In this document: piece by piece, positions 1 through 6,663 of the stretch
Position numbering within the stretch: the first letter of the stretch is position 1
Layout: the number at the start of each line of letters is the position of its first letter
NCBI GenBank assembly: GCA_001801995.1
Contig: MGZB01000055.1
Span: 243,760-307,759, forward strand
Direction of reading: 5' to 3'
DNA length: 64,000 nucleotides
Source: Gammaproteobacteria bacterium RIFOXYD12_FULL_61_37
GTDB lineage: Bacteria; Pseudomonadota; Gammaproteobacteria; Chromatiales; Chromatiaceae
The notes under the pieces: model-generated
Seen by the model: the letters and a program-made list of their open reading frames with translations, nothing else
The model's database searches: none
What the model was told of the DNA's origin: nothing
Program-made: the position numbers and the translations under genes

Positions 1-2
1 AG

Positions 3-1664
3 CGGGTCTGCGCCATCCTGGCCTACGGCGGCGCGCATAGCCCCCTTTCCCGTGGCGAGGCCGGGGGGCGGGGCTATTTCGGGCGCGGGCTGAAACAGGC
101 GATCTTCGGCCTGGGACATGGCTGGATCGAAACGATCCATGCCGGACGCTACTCCCGCATCGATTTGTTCCGGAGCGAGAGCGGCAGTTATCTCTATGAG
201 GACGGGGGCGGCAGTCGCCCGGCGGAGACGGTCGATTACGCCCGGCTGGGCGTGCCAGGCAACGGCACTCAGGTGACCATCGTCATCGAAAACCCCCATG
301 TGAACATCTCCCAGTACCGCTCCGTCGTGCAGGCGGTGACCGACAATATCTATCTGCGTGAGGTGTTGCGGCGGCGGCACCTGGATATGCTCCACATCCA
401 ACAGGGGAAGGAAACGGAGCGCCGGGGACCCCTGCGCTACGAGGAACCCCCGTCGCTGCTGCTGCTGGGACCCGGCCAGGGCGGGAGCTTCGTCTATCAG
501 GGGGAAGAATTTCCCTTCGGCCTGACCCTGAAACGCGCCCAGGAGGCGGAACTGACTCTCAAGGGCGACGAGCGTACCAACGGTCTGGTCGTCATCTCCG
601 GCACGGCGGTGCTGGACTGCCAGTTGTTCGAATACGAGAACCAGGTAGGAACGGAATACCTGTTCGGCACAATCAACTGCCCCGCCCTGGCGGAAAAGCT
701 GGGGCAAGGCATGGCCATCATCAGTGACGAGCGGGAGGGGCTGAATCGCAAGGACACTTTTGTAGAGGCCTTTTCCCACGCCGTCAGCCGGATGATCGAG
801 CCCTATGTGCAGGCCGAGCAGGAAAAGCTGAAACACCTGGAACGGGCGACCACCTCCGGCCGCACCGGGCATATGATCGAGCACCTGCTGCTGTTCATGA
901 GCCAGGCGGCGGTTCGCGACCTGGGCATACGGGTCCCGCCGGCCCCAGCGTCGCTCGATTCCCTGGGTGAACCGGAGCGCCCGGCCCCCATGCGTTTTAC
1001 CACCCCCTTCTACTACCGCCGCTGCGACAGCCTCTTTCAGGTCGCCCTGCTGCTCGATCTGAACCAGTTCTTCGGCGACGAGGTGCTGACCATCAACTAC
1101 GAACTTTCCCCCACCCTGTTGATCGATTCCATGCCCGAATCGATACCGGTCAGTTCACTCGGCGGGTCGGGGCGAATCGAATGGACAGTCCTGGGCGGCA
1201 CGGCGGGGGACCACGGCAAGATCAGCGTCCGGGCCGGAAACTATTGGGCCTGGTGCGAAATCGCCATGGCCAAGGACGCCTCCCGGCACACCAAGGGCTA
1301 CGCCAGCCCCCTATCCAAGCCCCGGCAGCCGAGGGATCACGGGGTTGACATGTTCGTTGGGTACGAGTTCCGCAACCTGCACAACGAGCTGGAACGTGCC
1401 GTCTACAGCCCGGCGGAGCGAAAGATCATCATCAACACCGGCGCCCCCACCGTGCAGCTCTACGTGGACGGGCGCGGCCACTTCCGCGACTCCGCGCGCC
1501 TGCTGCTGGCCGAACTGTTCATGGATGTCATATCCGACGAACTGGCGCGGATCACCGTGGACCGGTCCAGCGCCAAGGGCAACGCACGCGCCTATCACAA
1601 CGCCAAGCAAGACATCATTTGCCGCTACGGCAGCGAGATTCATTTGTCATTTTTGGGTGGGTGA
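3..1664 (+). CDS. GHKL-type ATPase, 5' end outside window
   Basis: The reading frame is open from the left edge, so the N-terminus is missing. The visible N-terminal part keeps GHKL features: a glycine-rich lid GRGLKQAIFGLGHG at about residues 30-43, then GTQVTIVIENP, the usual strand after the ATP-binding fold. About 400 further residues follow with no motif I recognise. A TTG at 165 could be mistaken for a start, but coding sequence clearly continues upstream of it. GHKL proteins with long unknown C-termini often occur in DNA-repair or defence contexts. It converges on the integron cassette array. Fold assignment is fairly sure; function is unknown. Confidence 0.7.
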   Translation, partial: RVCAILAYGGAHSPLSRGEAGGRGYFGRGLKQAIFGLGHGWIETIHAGRYSRIDLFRSESGSYLYEDGGGSRPAETVDYARLGVPGNGTQVTIVIENPHVNISQYRSVVQAVTDNIYLREVLRRRHLDMLHIQQGKETERRGPLRYEEPPSLLLLGPGQGGSFVYQGEEFPFGLTLKRAQEAELTLKGDERTNGLVVISGTAVLDCQLFEYENQVGTEYLFGTINCPALAEKLGQGMAIISDEREGLNRKDTFVEAFSHAVSRMIEPYVQAEQEKLKHLERATTSGRTGHMIEHLLLFMSQAAVRDLGIRVPPAPASLDSLGEPERPAPMRFTTPFYYRRCDSLFQVALLLDLNQFFGDEVLTINYELSPTLLIDSMPESIPVSSLGGSGRIEWTVLGGTAGDHGKISVRAGNYWAWCEIAMAKDASRHTKGYASPLSKPRQPRDHGVDMFVGYEFRNLHNELERAVYSPAERKIIINTGAPTVQLYVDGRGHFRDSARLLLAELFMDVISDELARITVDRSSAKGNARAYHNAKQDIICRYGSEIHLSFLGG

Positions 1665-1808
1665 GGGATCTTGTGGGATGTCGGTGAGCGGTAGCCTGCG
1701 TCCGCGATTGATGCGGTTCGTGCCTCATTGCATCCTCCAGGCTTTGTACCCGATAGAACAAAGAAATAGGCCAATGCCCGACCACAGGCCGAACGCAAAA
1801 AATCGCAG

Positions 1809-1872
1809 AATTACGGTGACACTTTACTAAATACACTCGATAAAGTGTATTTAGTAAAGTGTCACCGTAATT
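1809..1872. repeat. 64-bp REP-like palindrome, copy 1
   Basis: Two perfect 29-nt inverted arms (starting aattacggtgacactttact) surround a 6-nt loop. It lies directly after the DUF2971 cassette gene, where the cassette's attC should be; the bases gacctaa just before it on the minus strand look like the start of an attC R'' box cut by the element. This sequence type resembles the REP palindromes mobilised by REP-associated tyrosine transposases (RAYT); no RAYT gene is in the window. Confidence 0.85.
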
Positions 1873-1889
1873 ACCGTAATTTAGGTCTT

Positions 1890-2669
1890 TTAGACGTAGC
1901 CACAGTCATACCTTTCAACCATGCACATGCCGATGTTGATGGCTGCCAACGCGGTGCGGTTAAGCTCGTTGCATTTGGGGCCAAGCCATATCTCTGGAAT
2001 TACCACGGCCATGCTCGAAATCGCTTCGTTGTCTTCCCAGAAATTTGCCTCGGTATATGGAATCAAGAGTTGGTTAGAAAGGCGCATCTTCACAGTGCCA
2101 TGATCAACTGACTGGACTGCACGTACTTCCTGTTCCTCGACGAACGCCGGGTTCTTTAGGGCTATGATGTCTTTGACTATGGCCGAGAAATTTTCTTTGT
2201 GCTGATTGATCCATTCCATGAAGCTGTTTTCGGCAGGGTTGTCGAGTCTCGCTTGATGTACTGAGTCAGCAAATGAAGCGTATTTTGTAGCAAGTTCCTG
2301 TGCGTAGGTTTCATGATTCTCATACTGACAATCCACGAGATCAATTTTTGCGAACTTCAAAAAGAGATCATCAAACCCAATGGCAACGCCGGTTCCGTCA
2401 GCCGCATACGCTCGCCATTGACTGAGAATTTTTGGGGATTTCGACATGCTGAGCACACAATGATGGGTATTCATACCGTGCCAAAGAAAGGCTCTTTCGA
2501 ATGATTCCCGTTTCTCTACTGCCAGATGCGCCAGGAGCGCTGATAAGCCTTGCTTCAATTCTTGCTTGTCATTCAGGAAGCGATAGTCGGTAAGCCAAAC
2601 CCTACGGGACGTAATGATGCCGAGACATCCGGCTATAGTGGTGTAGTGATAGTAAATGGGACGGCTCAT
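1890..2669 (-). CDS. DUF2971 family protein, integron cassette gene
   Basis: This 259-aa protein begins with the typical DUF2971 opening (YYHYTTIAGCLGIITSRRVWLTDYRFLND) and carries SQWRAYAADGTGVAIGF near residue 90, the family hallmark. DUF2971 proteins are widespread in mobile and defence-associated contexts; their biochemical role is not established. The ATG is 13 nt after the attC crossover triplet at 2682-2688, a usual cassette arrangement. The gene is AT-richer than the chromosomal core. Its own downstream attC is missing: the palindrome at 1809-1872 begins about 18 nt past the stop codon. It is the last recognisable cassette of the array. Confidence 0.8.
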   Translation of the reverse strand: MSRPIYYHYTTIAGCLGIITSRRVWLTDYRFLNDKQELKQGLSALLAHLAVEKRESFERAFLWHGMNTHHCVLSMSKSPKILSQWRAYAADGTGVAIGFDDLFLKFAKIDLVDCQYENHETYAQELATKYASFADSVHQARLDNPAENSFMEWINQHKENFSAIVKDIIALKNPAFVEEQEVRAVQSVDHGTVKMRLSNQLLIPYTEANFWEDNEAISSMAVVIPEIWLGPKCNELNRTALAAINIGMCMVERYDCGYV

Positions 2670-2681
2670 AGAGGTACGATG

Positions 2682-2747
2682 ACCTAACGTGGAGTTGAGC
2701 GGCCTGCGCGGCTTTTCGCGCAGGTCCGCTCGAACGCAGGGTTATGC
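2682..2747 (-). other. attC recombination site 1 of the integron
   Basis: Read on the minus strand, the site runs from GCATAAC (2747-2741) to GTTAGGT (2688-2682). The arms TTCGAGCGG and CCGCTCAACTCC pair with the one-base asymmetry expected of attC, and an inner stem CCTGCGCG/CGCGCAGG closes on an AAAAGC loop. It shares stem and loop with the attC at 4058-4138, as expected for sites of one array. The stop codon of the upstream cassette gene is inside its first box. Confidence 0.85.
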
Positions 2748-3326
2748 CTTCCTTTCACTCGCCAAGCTCCAAACGGATATCTGTCTGATTGCGTCATGGT
2801 GTATGCCGCGAACGACCTTCCCCTCTGTCTCTAAAGCGCTAAGCAGGCGCATAGCATGCTGTTTCGCAATATCTAGCTCCTGTGCAATTTGGCTTATGTT
2901 CATAGGGCCAGCGCCAAGAAGGTCCAATATCTGCTGCCCTCTCGGAGAAATGCTTATGGACTTAATGACCTTTTCGAGCTGGTTAGACGCTGCTTCAATT
3001 TGCGTTGGCGTAAGCGGACTGGCGCCGCTTATGGGATTAGATAGAGTTTCAATAAATTTCGACTTAACAGACTTAACAGAGAGACGAAGCGACTCCAAAT
3101 ACATAGATTCATCCTCGAAATCGCCAGGTGCGTATAGGACAGTATGGTTCCAGTTGAGTACCGCGAAGAAGAGCAAGACGATCAGCGTAGGAAAGGCCAT
3201 TACAAAGTACACGAACAAGTGCTGGATTTCGCTTGGCACATTGACCAGTGCGTAGGTTGCAAATGCCTCTGCAAGACCCGCGAATATTGCTACCACCGTC
3301 AAAGGATTACTGACTTTTGCACTCAT
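2742..3326 (-). CDS. Two-helix membrane protein with C-terminal winged helix, cassette gene
   Basis: The 194-aa product starts with two probable membrane helices (residues about 8-30 and 37-60), then an acidic linker, and ends in a winged helix-turn-helix (RGQQILDLLGAGPMNISQIAQELDIAKQHAMRLLSALETEGKV) of MarR/ArsR-like appearance. A membrane-anchored DNA-binding protein is suggested; the signal or target is unknown. The gene lies between an attI-like sequence (3359-3428) and attC 1, and its TAA overlaps the attC. Composition is AT-richer than the core genes, as is usual for cassettes. Confidence 0.7.
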   Translation of the reverse strand: MSAKVSNPLTVVAIFAGLAEAFATYALVNVPSEIQHLFVYFVMAFPTLIVLLFFAVLNWNHTVLYAPGDFEDESMYLESLRLSVKSVKSKFIETLSNPISGASPLTPTQIEAASNQLEKVIKSISISPRGQQILDLLGAGPMNISQIAQELDIAKQHAMRLLSALETEGKVVRGIHHDAIRQISVWSLASERKA

Positions 3327-3358
3327 GTCTCATTCCGGGAAGAGAGGCCAATTGGAAG

Positions 3359-3428
3359 GCATAACGTGAAATAGACGACACGGATCGTAACGCCTCATGC
3401 CGCCTGAATCAAACCTTATCTACATAAG
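3359..3428 (-). other. Second attI-like sequence inside the cassette array
   Basis: About 66 bases match the attI region at 5445-5516 with only a few differences (for example aaaatag/gaaatag and cctaaatc/cctgaatc). It ends on the minus strand in the crossover box GTTATGC (3365-3359), directly followed by the membrane-HTH cassette. It is not palindromic like an attC. The match stops exactly where the palindrome at 3429 begins. Confidence 0.75.
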
Positions 3429-3810
3429 AATTACGGTGACACTTTACTAAATACACTCGATAAGGTGTATTTAGTAAAGTGTCACCGTAATTGTCCGTAA
3501 TTGTCTGACCCCGTGCTTTGGTTTTGGGCCAACGTCTCGGATTGTGGGCATCATGCAACACGGCCAATACATGTACGAGATCGCCCCGTACCGCATAAAA
3601 CAAACCGTATGGAAACCGAGGAAGGAGAGATCGGCGAACACTGGGAATTACCTCAGCATAAAGCAGAGGCGCGTGTTCTAGCCGTTTTAACTGCAATTCC
3701 ATTGCCGCAATGAATTCTTCACCGAGACCGGTGTTCTGCAATTCGTACCACTCTCGAGCTTCGCCGATTTCGCGTAACGCTCGCGAAGAAAATTTTAGGC
3801 GGAACGCCAT
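3409..3810 (-). CDS. ParE/RelE-type toxin with a repeat-encoded C-terminal tail
   Basis: The first ~100 residues are a plasmid-stabilisation/ParE fold protein (FSSRALREIGEAREWYE; RRSLLPRFPYGLFYAV; VLAVLHDAHNPRRW). Such toxins usually end just after the PRRW segment. Here the frame runs on through the palindrome at 3429-3492, adding about 30 residues (NYGDTLLNTPYRVYLVKC and onwards) encoded by the repeat and attI-like sequence. The ATG lies inside the antitoxin gene, giving a 16-nt overlap typical of toxin-antitoxin pairs. The natural stop and attC were probably lost when the palindrome arrived, so activity is uncertain. Confidence 0.8.
   Translation of the reverse strand: MAFRLKFSSRALREIGEAREWYELQNTGLGEEFIAAMELQLKRLEHAPLLYAEVIPSVRRSLLPRFPYGLFYAVRGDLVHVLAVLHDAHNPRRWPKTKARGQTITDNYGDTLLNTPYRVYLVKCHRNSYVDKV
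3429..3492. repeat. 64-bp REP-like palindrome, copy 2
   Basis: Same element as at 1809-1872, with one arm mismatch. It separates the ParE toxin body from the attI-like copy, and both arms are read through in frame by the toxin gene. Confidence 0.85.
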
Positions 3811-4028
3811 GAGCCATTTTTAAGGTGTGATTTAACTTGATCCCAGGAATAACCAGCATCCGGGTTTGCCTCAAATTCCTCCAAGCGCACTTCGAGCTTG
3901 GCCTTTAGCGCAGGAGAAATTTCCACAGCTTCAGGAACAGCCGCAACGCTATCCCAGATTAGCTCGACAAGATGAATGCGTTCTTGTACCGGAAGCTCAA
4001 GAATGTCGGAAATAGAGATGTTGTTCAT
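3795..4028 (-). CDS. Addiction-module antitoxin (short acidic), partner of ParE-type toxin
   Basis: This 77-aa acidic protein matches the addiction-module component family: an SVAAVPEAVEISPALKAKLEVRLEEFEANPDAG core after a helical start (ISDILELPVQERIHLVELIWDSV). Members pair with ParE/RelE toxins and neutralise them by wrapping the C-terminus around the toxin. I start at the ATG at 4028-4026, 30 nt after the attC 2 crossover box; the frame is open further upstream but crosses the attC and a palindrome, so that extension is not credible. The stop overlaps the toxin start. Confidence 0.8.
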   Translation of the reverse strand: MNNISISDILELPVQERIHLVELIWDSVAAVPEAVEISPALKAKLEVRLEEFEANPDAGYSWDQVKSHLKNGSWRSA

Positions 4029-4057
4029 GCTTGATATTGTACACTTTTTCGGGAAAC

Positions 4058-4138
4058 GCATAACGTGGAGTTGAGCGGCTGTAGGGGAGCGGCCTGCGCG
4101 GCTTTTCGCGCAGGTCCGGTGCATTGCAGGGTTGGGGC
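4058..4138 (-). other. attC recombination site 2 of the integron
   Basis: On the minus strand it runs from GCCCCAAC (4138-4131) to GTTATGC (4064-4058). It shares the inner stem CCTGCGCG/CGCGCAGG and the outer arm GGAGTTGAGCGG with attC 1 but carries about 15 extra bases containing a second gagcgg, probably a small internal duplication. It separates the CPBP fragment from the antitoxin gene. Confidence 0.85.
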
Positions 4139-4140
4139 GC

Positions 4141-4324
4141 TCATGCGTCTTTGGCCACCAACAAGGCAGCCAGCAGGTTGTTCGCAATATGAGCAGCCAC
4201 TGAAGGCCAGATGGATGCGCTTCTTGCGTAAAGCGCACCTGCCAACAGACTGAAAACGAAGACGCCGCCGACGTTGAAAAGAACCGCTGGAGCAGCGCCG
4301 GCATGTGACAGCCAGTACGGCAGG
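4141..4324 (-). pseudogene. 3' fragment of a CPBP-family intramembrane metalloprotease
   Basis: Reading upstream from the TGA at 4143-4141, one frame encodes about 60 residues ending in a segment typical of the last CPBP/Abi helices: a hydrophobic stretch GGVFVFSLLAGALYARSASI, then IWPSVAAHIANNLLAALL with the H-x3-N motif. There is no start codon: the frame runs straight into a stop inside the palindrome at 4325-4388. The N-terminal three quarters, including the EExxxR motif, are absent. CPBP proteins are membrane proteases often used as immunity factors. The element appears to have truncated or replaced the rest of the cassette. Confidence 0.65.
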
Positions 4325-4388
4325 AATTACGGTGACACTTTACTAAATACACTTCATAAAGTGTATTTAGTAAAGTGTCACCGTAATT
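4325..4388. repeat. 64-bp REP-like palindrome, copy 3
   Basis: Perfect inverted arms as in copy 1 with loop ttcata. Minus-strand bases GCCCAAC (an attC R'' box) followed by gaatagg precede it, after the CopG-type antitoxin gene; the CPBP gene fragment follows. The element therefore replaces most of the antitoxin cassette's attC and the front of the next cassette. Confidence 0.85.
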
Positions 4389-4422
4389 CCTATTCGTTGG
4401 GCGTCTGTGCCAAGGCGATGGA

Positions 4423-4761
4423 TTAGCGGTCTGATGTAGCGCGACGTTTTACTGCGGGCTTGCGAGTTGCACTAGTGACGGACCCCGGCCGCTCTGAAAG
4501 GCGACCAGTAACATATTTATGCAAAACGCTAGCAATTAGCGTTTGGTACGGCAGACCTTCCTCTAAAGCCTTGACCTGAATATCGTTCAGATCTCCCGAA
4601 GACAGGCGGATATTGACCCGGCGATCCTTGATTGCGGTGGCACGCGCGGCAGCCTTGAATTTGGCAAGTTCAGCTTTCGTTGCGACGGACTTCAGTTGGC
4701 CTTTCTCGAAGGCGCTCAGCACTTCGAGTTCGTATTCATCAATTTTCGGCATCTGGCTCAC
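4423..4761 (-). CDS. CopG/BrnA-like ribbon-helix-helix antitoxin, cassette gene
   Basis: This 112-aa protein contains DRRVNIRLSSGDLNDIQVKALEEGLPYQTLIASVLHKYVTG (about residues 46-87), the ribbon-helix-helix pattern of CopG-type antitoxins, with a basic C-terminal tail. Such proteins bind the operon promoter and neutralise the cognate toxin. The ATG overlaps the preceding toxin gene by 23 nt. The toxin-first order is that of brnTA modules. Confidence 0.8.
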   Translation of the reverse strand: MSQMPKIDEYELEVLSAFEKGQLKSVATKAELAKFKAAARATAIKDRRVNIRLSSGDLNDIQVKALEEGLPYQTLIASVLHKYVTGRLSERPGSVTSATRKPAVKRRATSDR

Positions 4762-5032
4762 CTTGATTCAGATAGTCCCGAGTAGCCTTGCGGCTCGGGA
4801 TCACGGTCTTGAGGAAAAAGTAATCTTCTTCCTCGACGAACGGCACCAAGTAGGCGTAGTTGTCGCACGAGACGACAAGAACGCGCTGCCTTGGATATTT
4901 CGACTGGTTCGGGTGGGCCAAGATGTCCAGCAACCCCCCGGACTCGATGGCGACCACGATGTTCTCAAACGAAATGCCCCGCTCAGACGAGAGCGTTTCA
5001 TTCTTCTCTGCGTTCCAGCGAAATGGTTTCAT
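4739..5032 (-). CDS. BrnT-like toxin, cassette gene
   Basis: The 97-aa product has the BrnT-type opening FRWNAEKNETLSSERGISFENIVVAIESGGLLDIL and the closing segment YFFLKTVIPSRKATRDYL that corresponds to the RKATRxE region of BrnT toxins. BrnT is a RelE-fold ribonuclease; the family has several divergent branches and I am sure of the toxin class rather than of its target. It is followed, with overlap, by a CopG/BrnA-like antitoxin. The start is 60 nt after the previous cassette gene's stop. Confidence 0.7.
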   Translation of the reverse strand: MKPFRWNAEKNETLSSERGISFENIVVAIESGGLLDILAHPNQSKYPRQRVLVVSCDNYAYLVPFVEEEDYFFLKTVIPSRKATRDYLNQGEPDAEN

Positions 5033-5091
5033 GGAGCCATCTTACGCCGATGTGTGCCTATTGTCACCACAGGCTCAAGACGAAGCGATTG

Positions 5092-5432
5092 TTAGGCATA
5101 TGCCTGCACCAGAAGAAAACCGGCCAGCGGCACTAGAGCAAACAGCAGAACAACGCCAAGGCAGCCAGACCTAGAACCGCCAGCAGAGGAGAAGCGCTCG
5201 CGTTCTTGTGGCGGTCTGGATTGAAGCCATTTGGAATGGCATGTCTGGCAGAAGAATTGGGTTTTGTTGTTGCGCCACGCCTCGATAGTCCGCTCGGTAT
5301 GCCGCGACACAGCACCACAGCGGGCGCATTTGAAATGTGATTCTTTGGCTGTCGTTTCGGCATGAGCTTGCCAACCAAGAACAAGACAACAATGCCAACA
5401 ATTACAGCTCCGATGATGAGTTCTGGTGACAT
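5092..5432 (-). pseudogene. Frameshifted zinc-ribbon membrane protein, first cassette
   Basis: Two overlapping frames together make one sensible protein. From the ATG at 5432 the first frame gives a membrane helix (LIIGAVIVGIVVLFLVGKLM). After about 28 codons the second frame continues with FKCARCG...FFCQTCH, a CxxC/CxxC zinc ribbon, and a C-terminal hydrophobic segment (LGVVLLFALVPLAGFLLVQAYA). Joining them needs one extra base (a -1 shift) at an AAA run near 5350-5356. Proteins of this layout are common anonymous cassette genes. The start codon is 13 nt after the attI crossover box, so this is the most recently inserted cassette. A sequencing error or programmed slippage is possible. Confidence 0.6.
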
Positions 5433-5444
5433 TGGGTTTCCGAT

Positions 5445-5530
5445 GCCTAACGTAAAATAGACGACACGGATCGTAACGCCTCATGCCGCCTAAATCAAAC
5501 CTTATCTACATAAGCACATGATGATAAAAC
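5445..5530 (-). other. attI site of the integron
   Basis: Between intI and the first cassette the minus strand reads through a non-palindromic region conserved in the copy at 3359-3428 and ends in the crossover box GTTAGGC (5451-5445). Position (just upstream of intI and divergent to it) and absence of attC-like symmetry mark it as attI. The right-hand boundary is approximate. A cassette promoter and the intI promoter should lie between here and 5576, but I cannot assign their boxes with confidence. Confidence 0.7.
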
Positions 5531-5575
5531 ATTTATCCGTTGCGCCGCATAATAACACATCCTAAAATAACGCGG

Positions 5576-6556
5576 ATGGAAGTTAAAGTCGTTTCTCAAC
5601 AATCGCCAAAGTTACTGGACCGGATGCGGGCCGAAATCCGGCTGCGTCATTACAGCATCCGCACGGAAGAGGCCTATGTGGATTGGTCTCGGCGCTACAT
5701 CTTGTTCCACAACAAGCGACATCCCCAGGAGATGGGCGCCGAAGAGGTGACGGCCTTTCTCTCCCACCTGGCGAATGAGCGGAATGTCTCGGCCTCGACG
5801 CAAAATCAGGCGAAGTCGGCCCTGTTGTTCCTTTACCGGGAGGTGATTGGGATCGAATTGCCCTGGCTGGATGAGGTGGTTGCGGCCAAGGTGTCGCGGC
5901 GTCTGCCGGTGGTGTTGACCCAGACAGAGGTGCGCCGTTTGCTTGAGGCGACTTCGGGGACCATGGGTCTTGTGATCAGTCTGCTGTACGGGACGGGAAT
6001 GCGATTGTTGGAGGGGCTGCGGCTACGGGTGAAGGATGTGGAGTTTGAGCGCCGGGAGATCATCGTGCGCGAGGCCAAGGGCAACAAGGACAGGGTGACG
6101 GTGCTGCCGGAGAACCTGATCCTGTCGCTGAAGGCGCATCTGGAAAAGGTGAAGGCGTTGCATGAAAAGGATCTGGAGGCGGGCTGGGGCGATGTCTATT
6201 TGCCGGATGCCCTGGCGGTAAAGTACCCGAACGAGGCCAAGGCTTGGGACTGGCAGTATGTGTTTCCATCGCCGGTGCGGTCGGTCGATCCGCGCACGGG
6301 CAAGGAGCGGCGGCATCACCTGTACGAGGCCAGCGTGCAGCGGGCGGTGCGGGAGGCAACGAAGCTGGCGAATCTGGTCAAACCGGTAACGCCCCATGTC
6401 TTGCGCCACTCGTTCGCCACCCATCTGTTGCAGGCGGGTTACGACATCCGCACGGTGCAGGAGTTGTTGGGTCATAAGGATGTGCAGACGACGATGATCT
6501 ATACCCATGTCCTGAACAAGGGCGGGCGGGGTGTGGTGAGCCCGTTGGACCGGTGA
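5576..6556 (+). CDS. intI: Integron integrase (tyrosine recombinase)
   Basis: This 326-aa protein shows the full tyrosine recombinase set: catalytic R143 in TGMRLLEG, H274-x2-R277 in HVLRHSF, H300 in LLGHKD and nucleophile Y309 in TTMIYTHVL. Between about residues 195 and 232 it carries the extra helix region ([34 protein letters not shown]) that distinguishes integron integrases from XerC/D. The N-terminal SAM-like domain starts [26 protein letters not shown] chose the ATG at 5576; a TTG at 5540 is in frame. The cassette array lies upstream with genes facing away, the classic chromosomal-integron layout. The gene appears intact and so probably active. Confidence 0.95.
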   Translation: MEVKVVSQQSPKLLDRMRAEIRLRHYSIRTEEAYVDWSRRYILFHNKRHPQEMGAEEVTAFLSHLANERNVSASTQNQAKSALLFLYREVIGIELPWLDEVVAAKVSRRLPVVLTQTEVRRLLEATSGTMGLVISLLYGTGMRLLEGLRLRVKDVEFERREIIVREAKGNKDRVTVLPENLILSLKAHLEKVKALHEKDLEAGWGDVYLPDALAVKYPNEAKAWDWQYVFPSPVRSVDPRTGKERRHHLYEASVQRAVREATKLANLVKPVTPHVLRHSFATHLLQAGYDIRTVQELLGHKDVQTTMIYTHVLNKGGRGVVSPLDR

Positions 6557-6663
6557 CGCCGGTTGTCGCCGGTTTGCCTATTAGTCAACGCGAATATTAG
6601 AATGCCCGATCCCTGCCCGGTTCGACCGGCGCTATTTTAGCGACAATTCAAAGGTTTACGGCC

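Noticed and set aside
1615..1836. A minus-strand frame running from the first palindrome into the GHKL gene's 3' end
   Set aside because: It begins inside the palindrome (MYLVKCHRNS, a repeat-encoded start) and has no family similarity I can see; possible remnant only.
5033..5095. Possible attC between the first cassette gene and the BrnT-like gene
   Set aside because: A good R'' box (GCCTAAC) is present at the stop codon, but no matching GTTRRRY box or paired arms could be found; at best a degenerate site.
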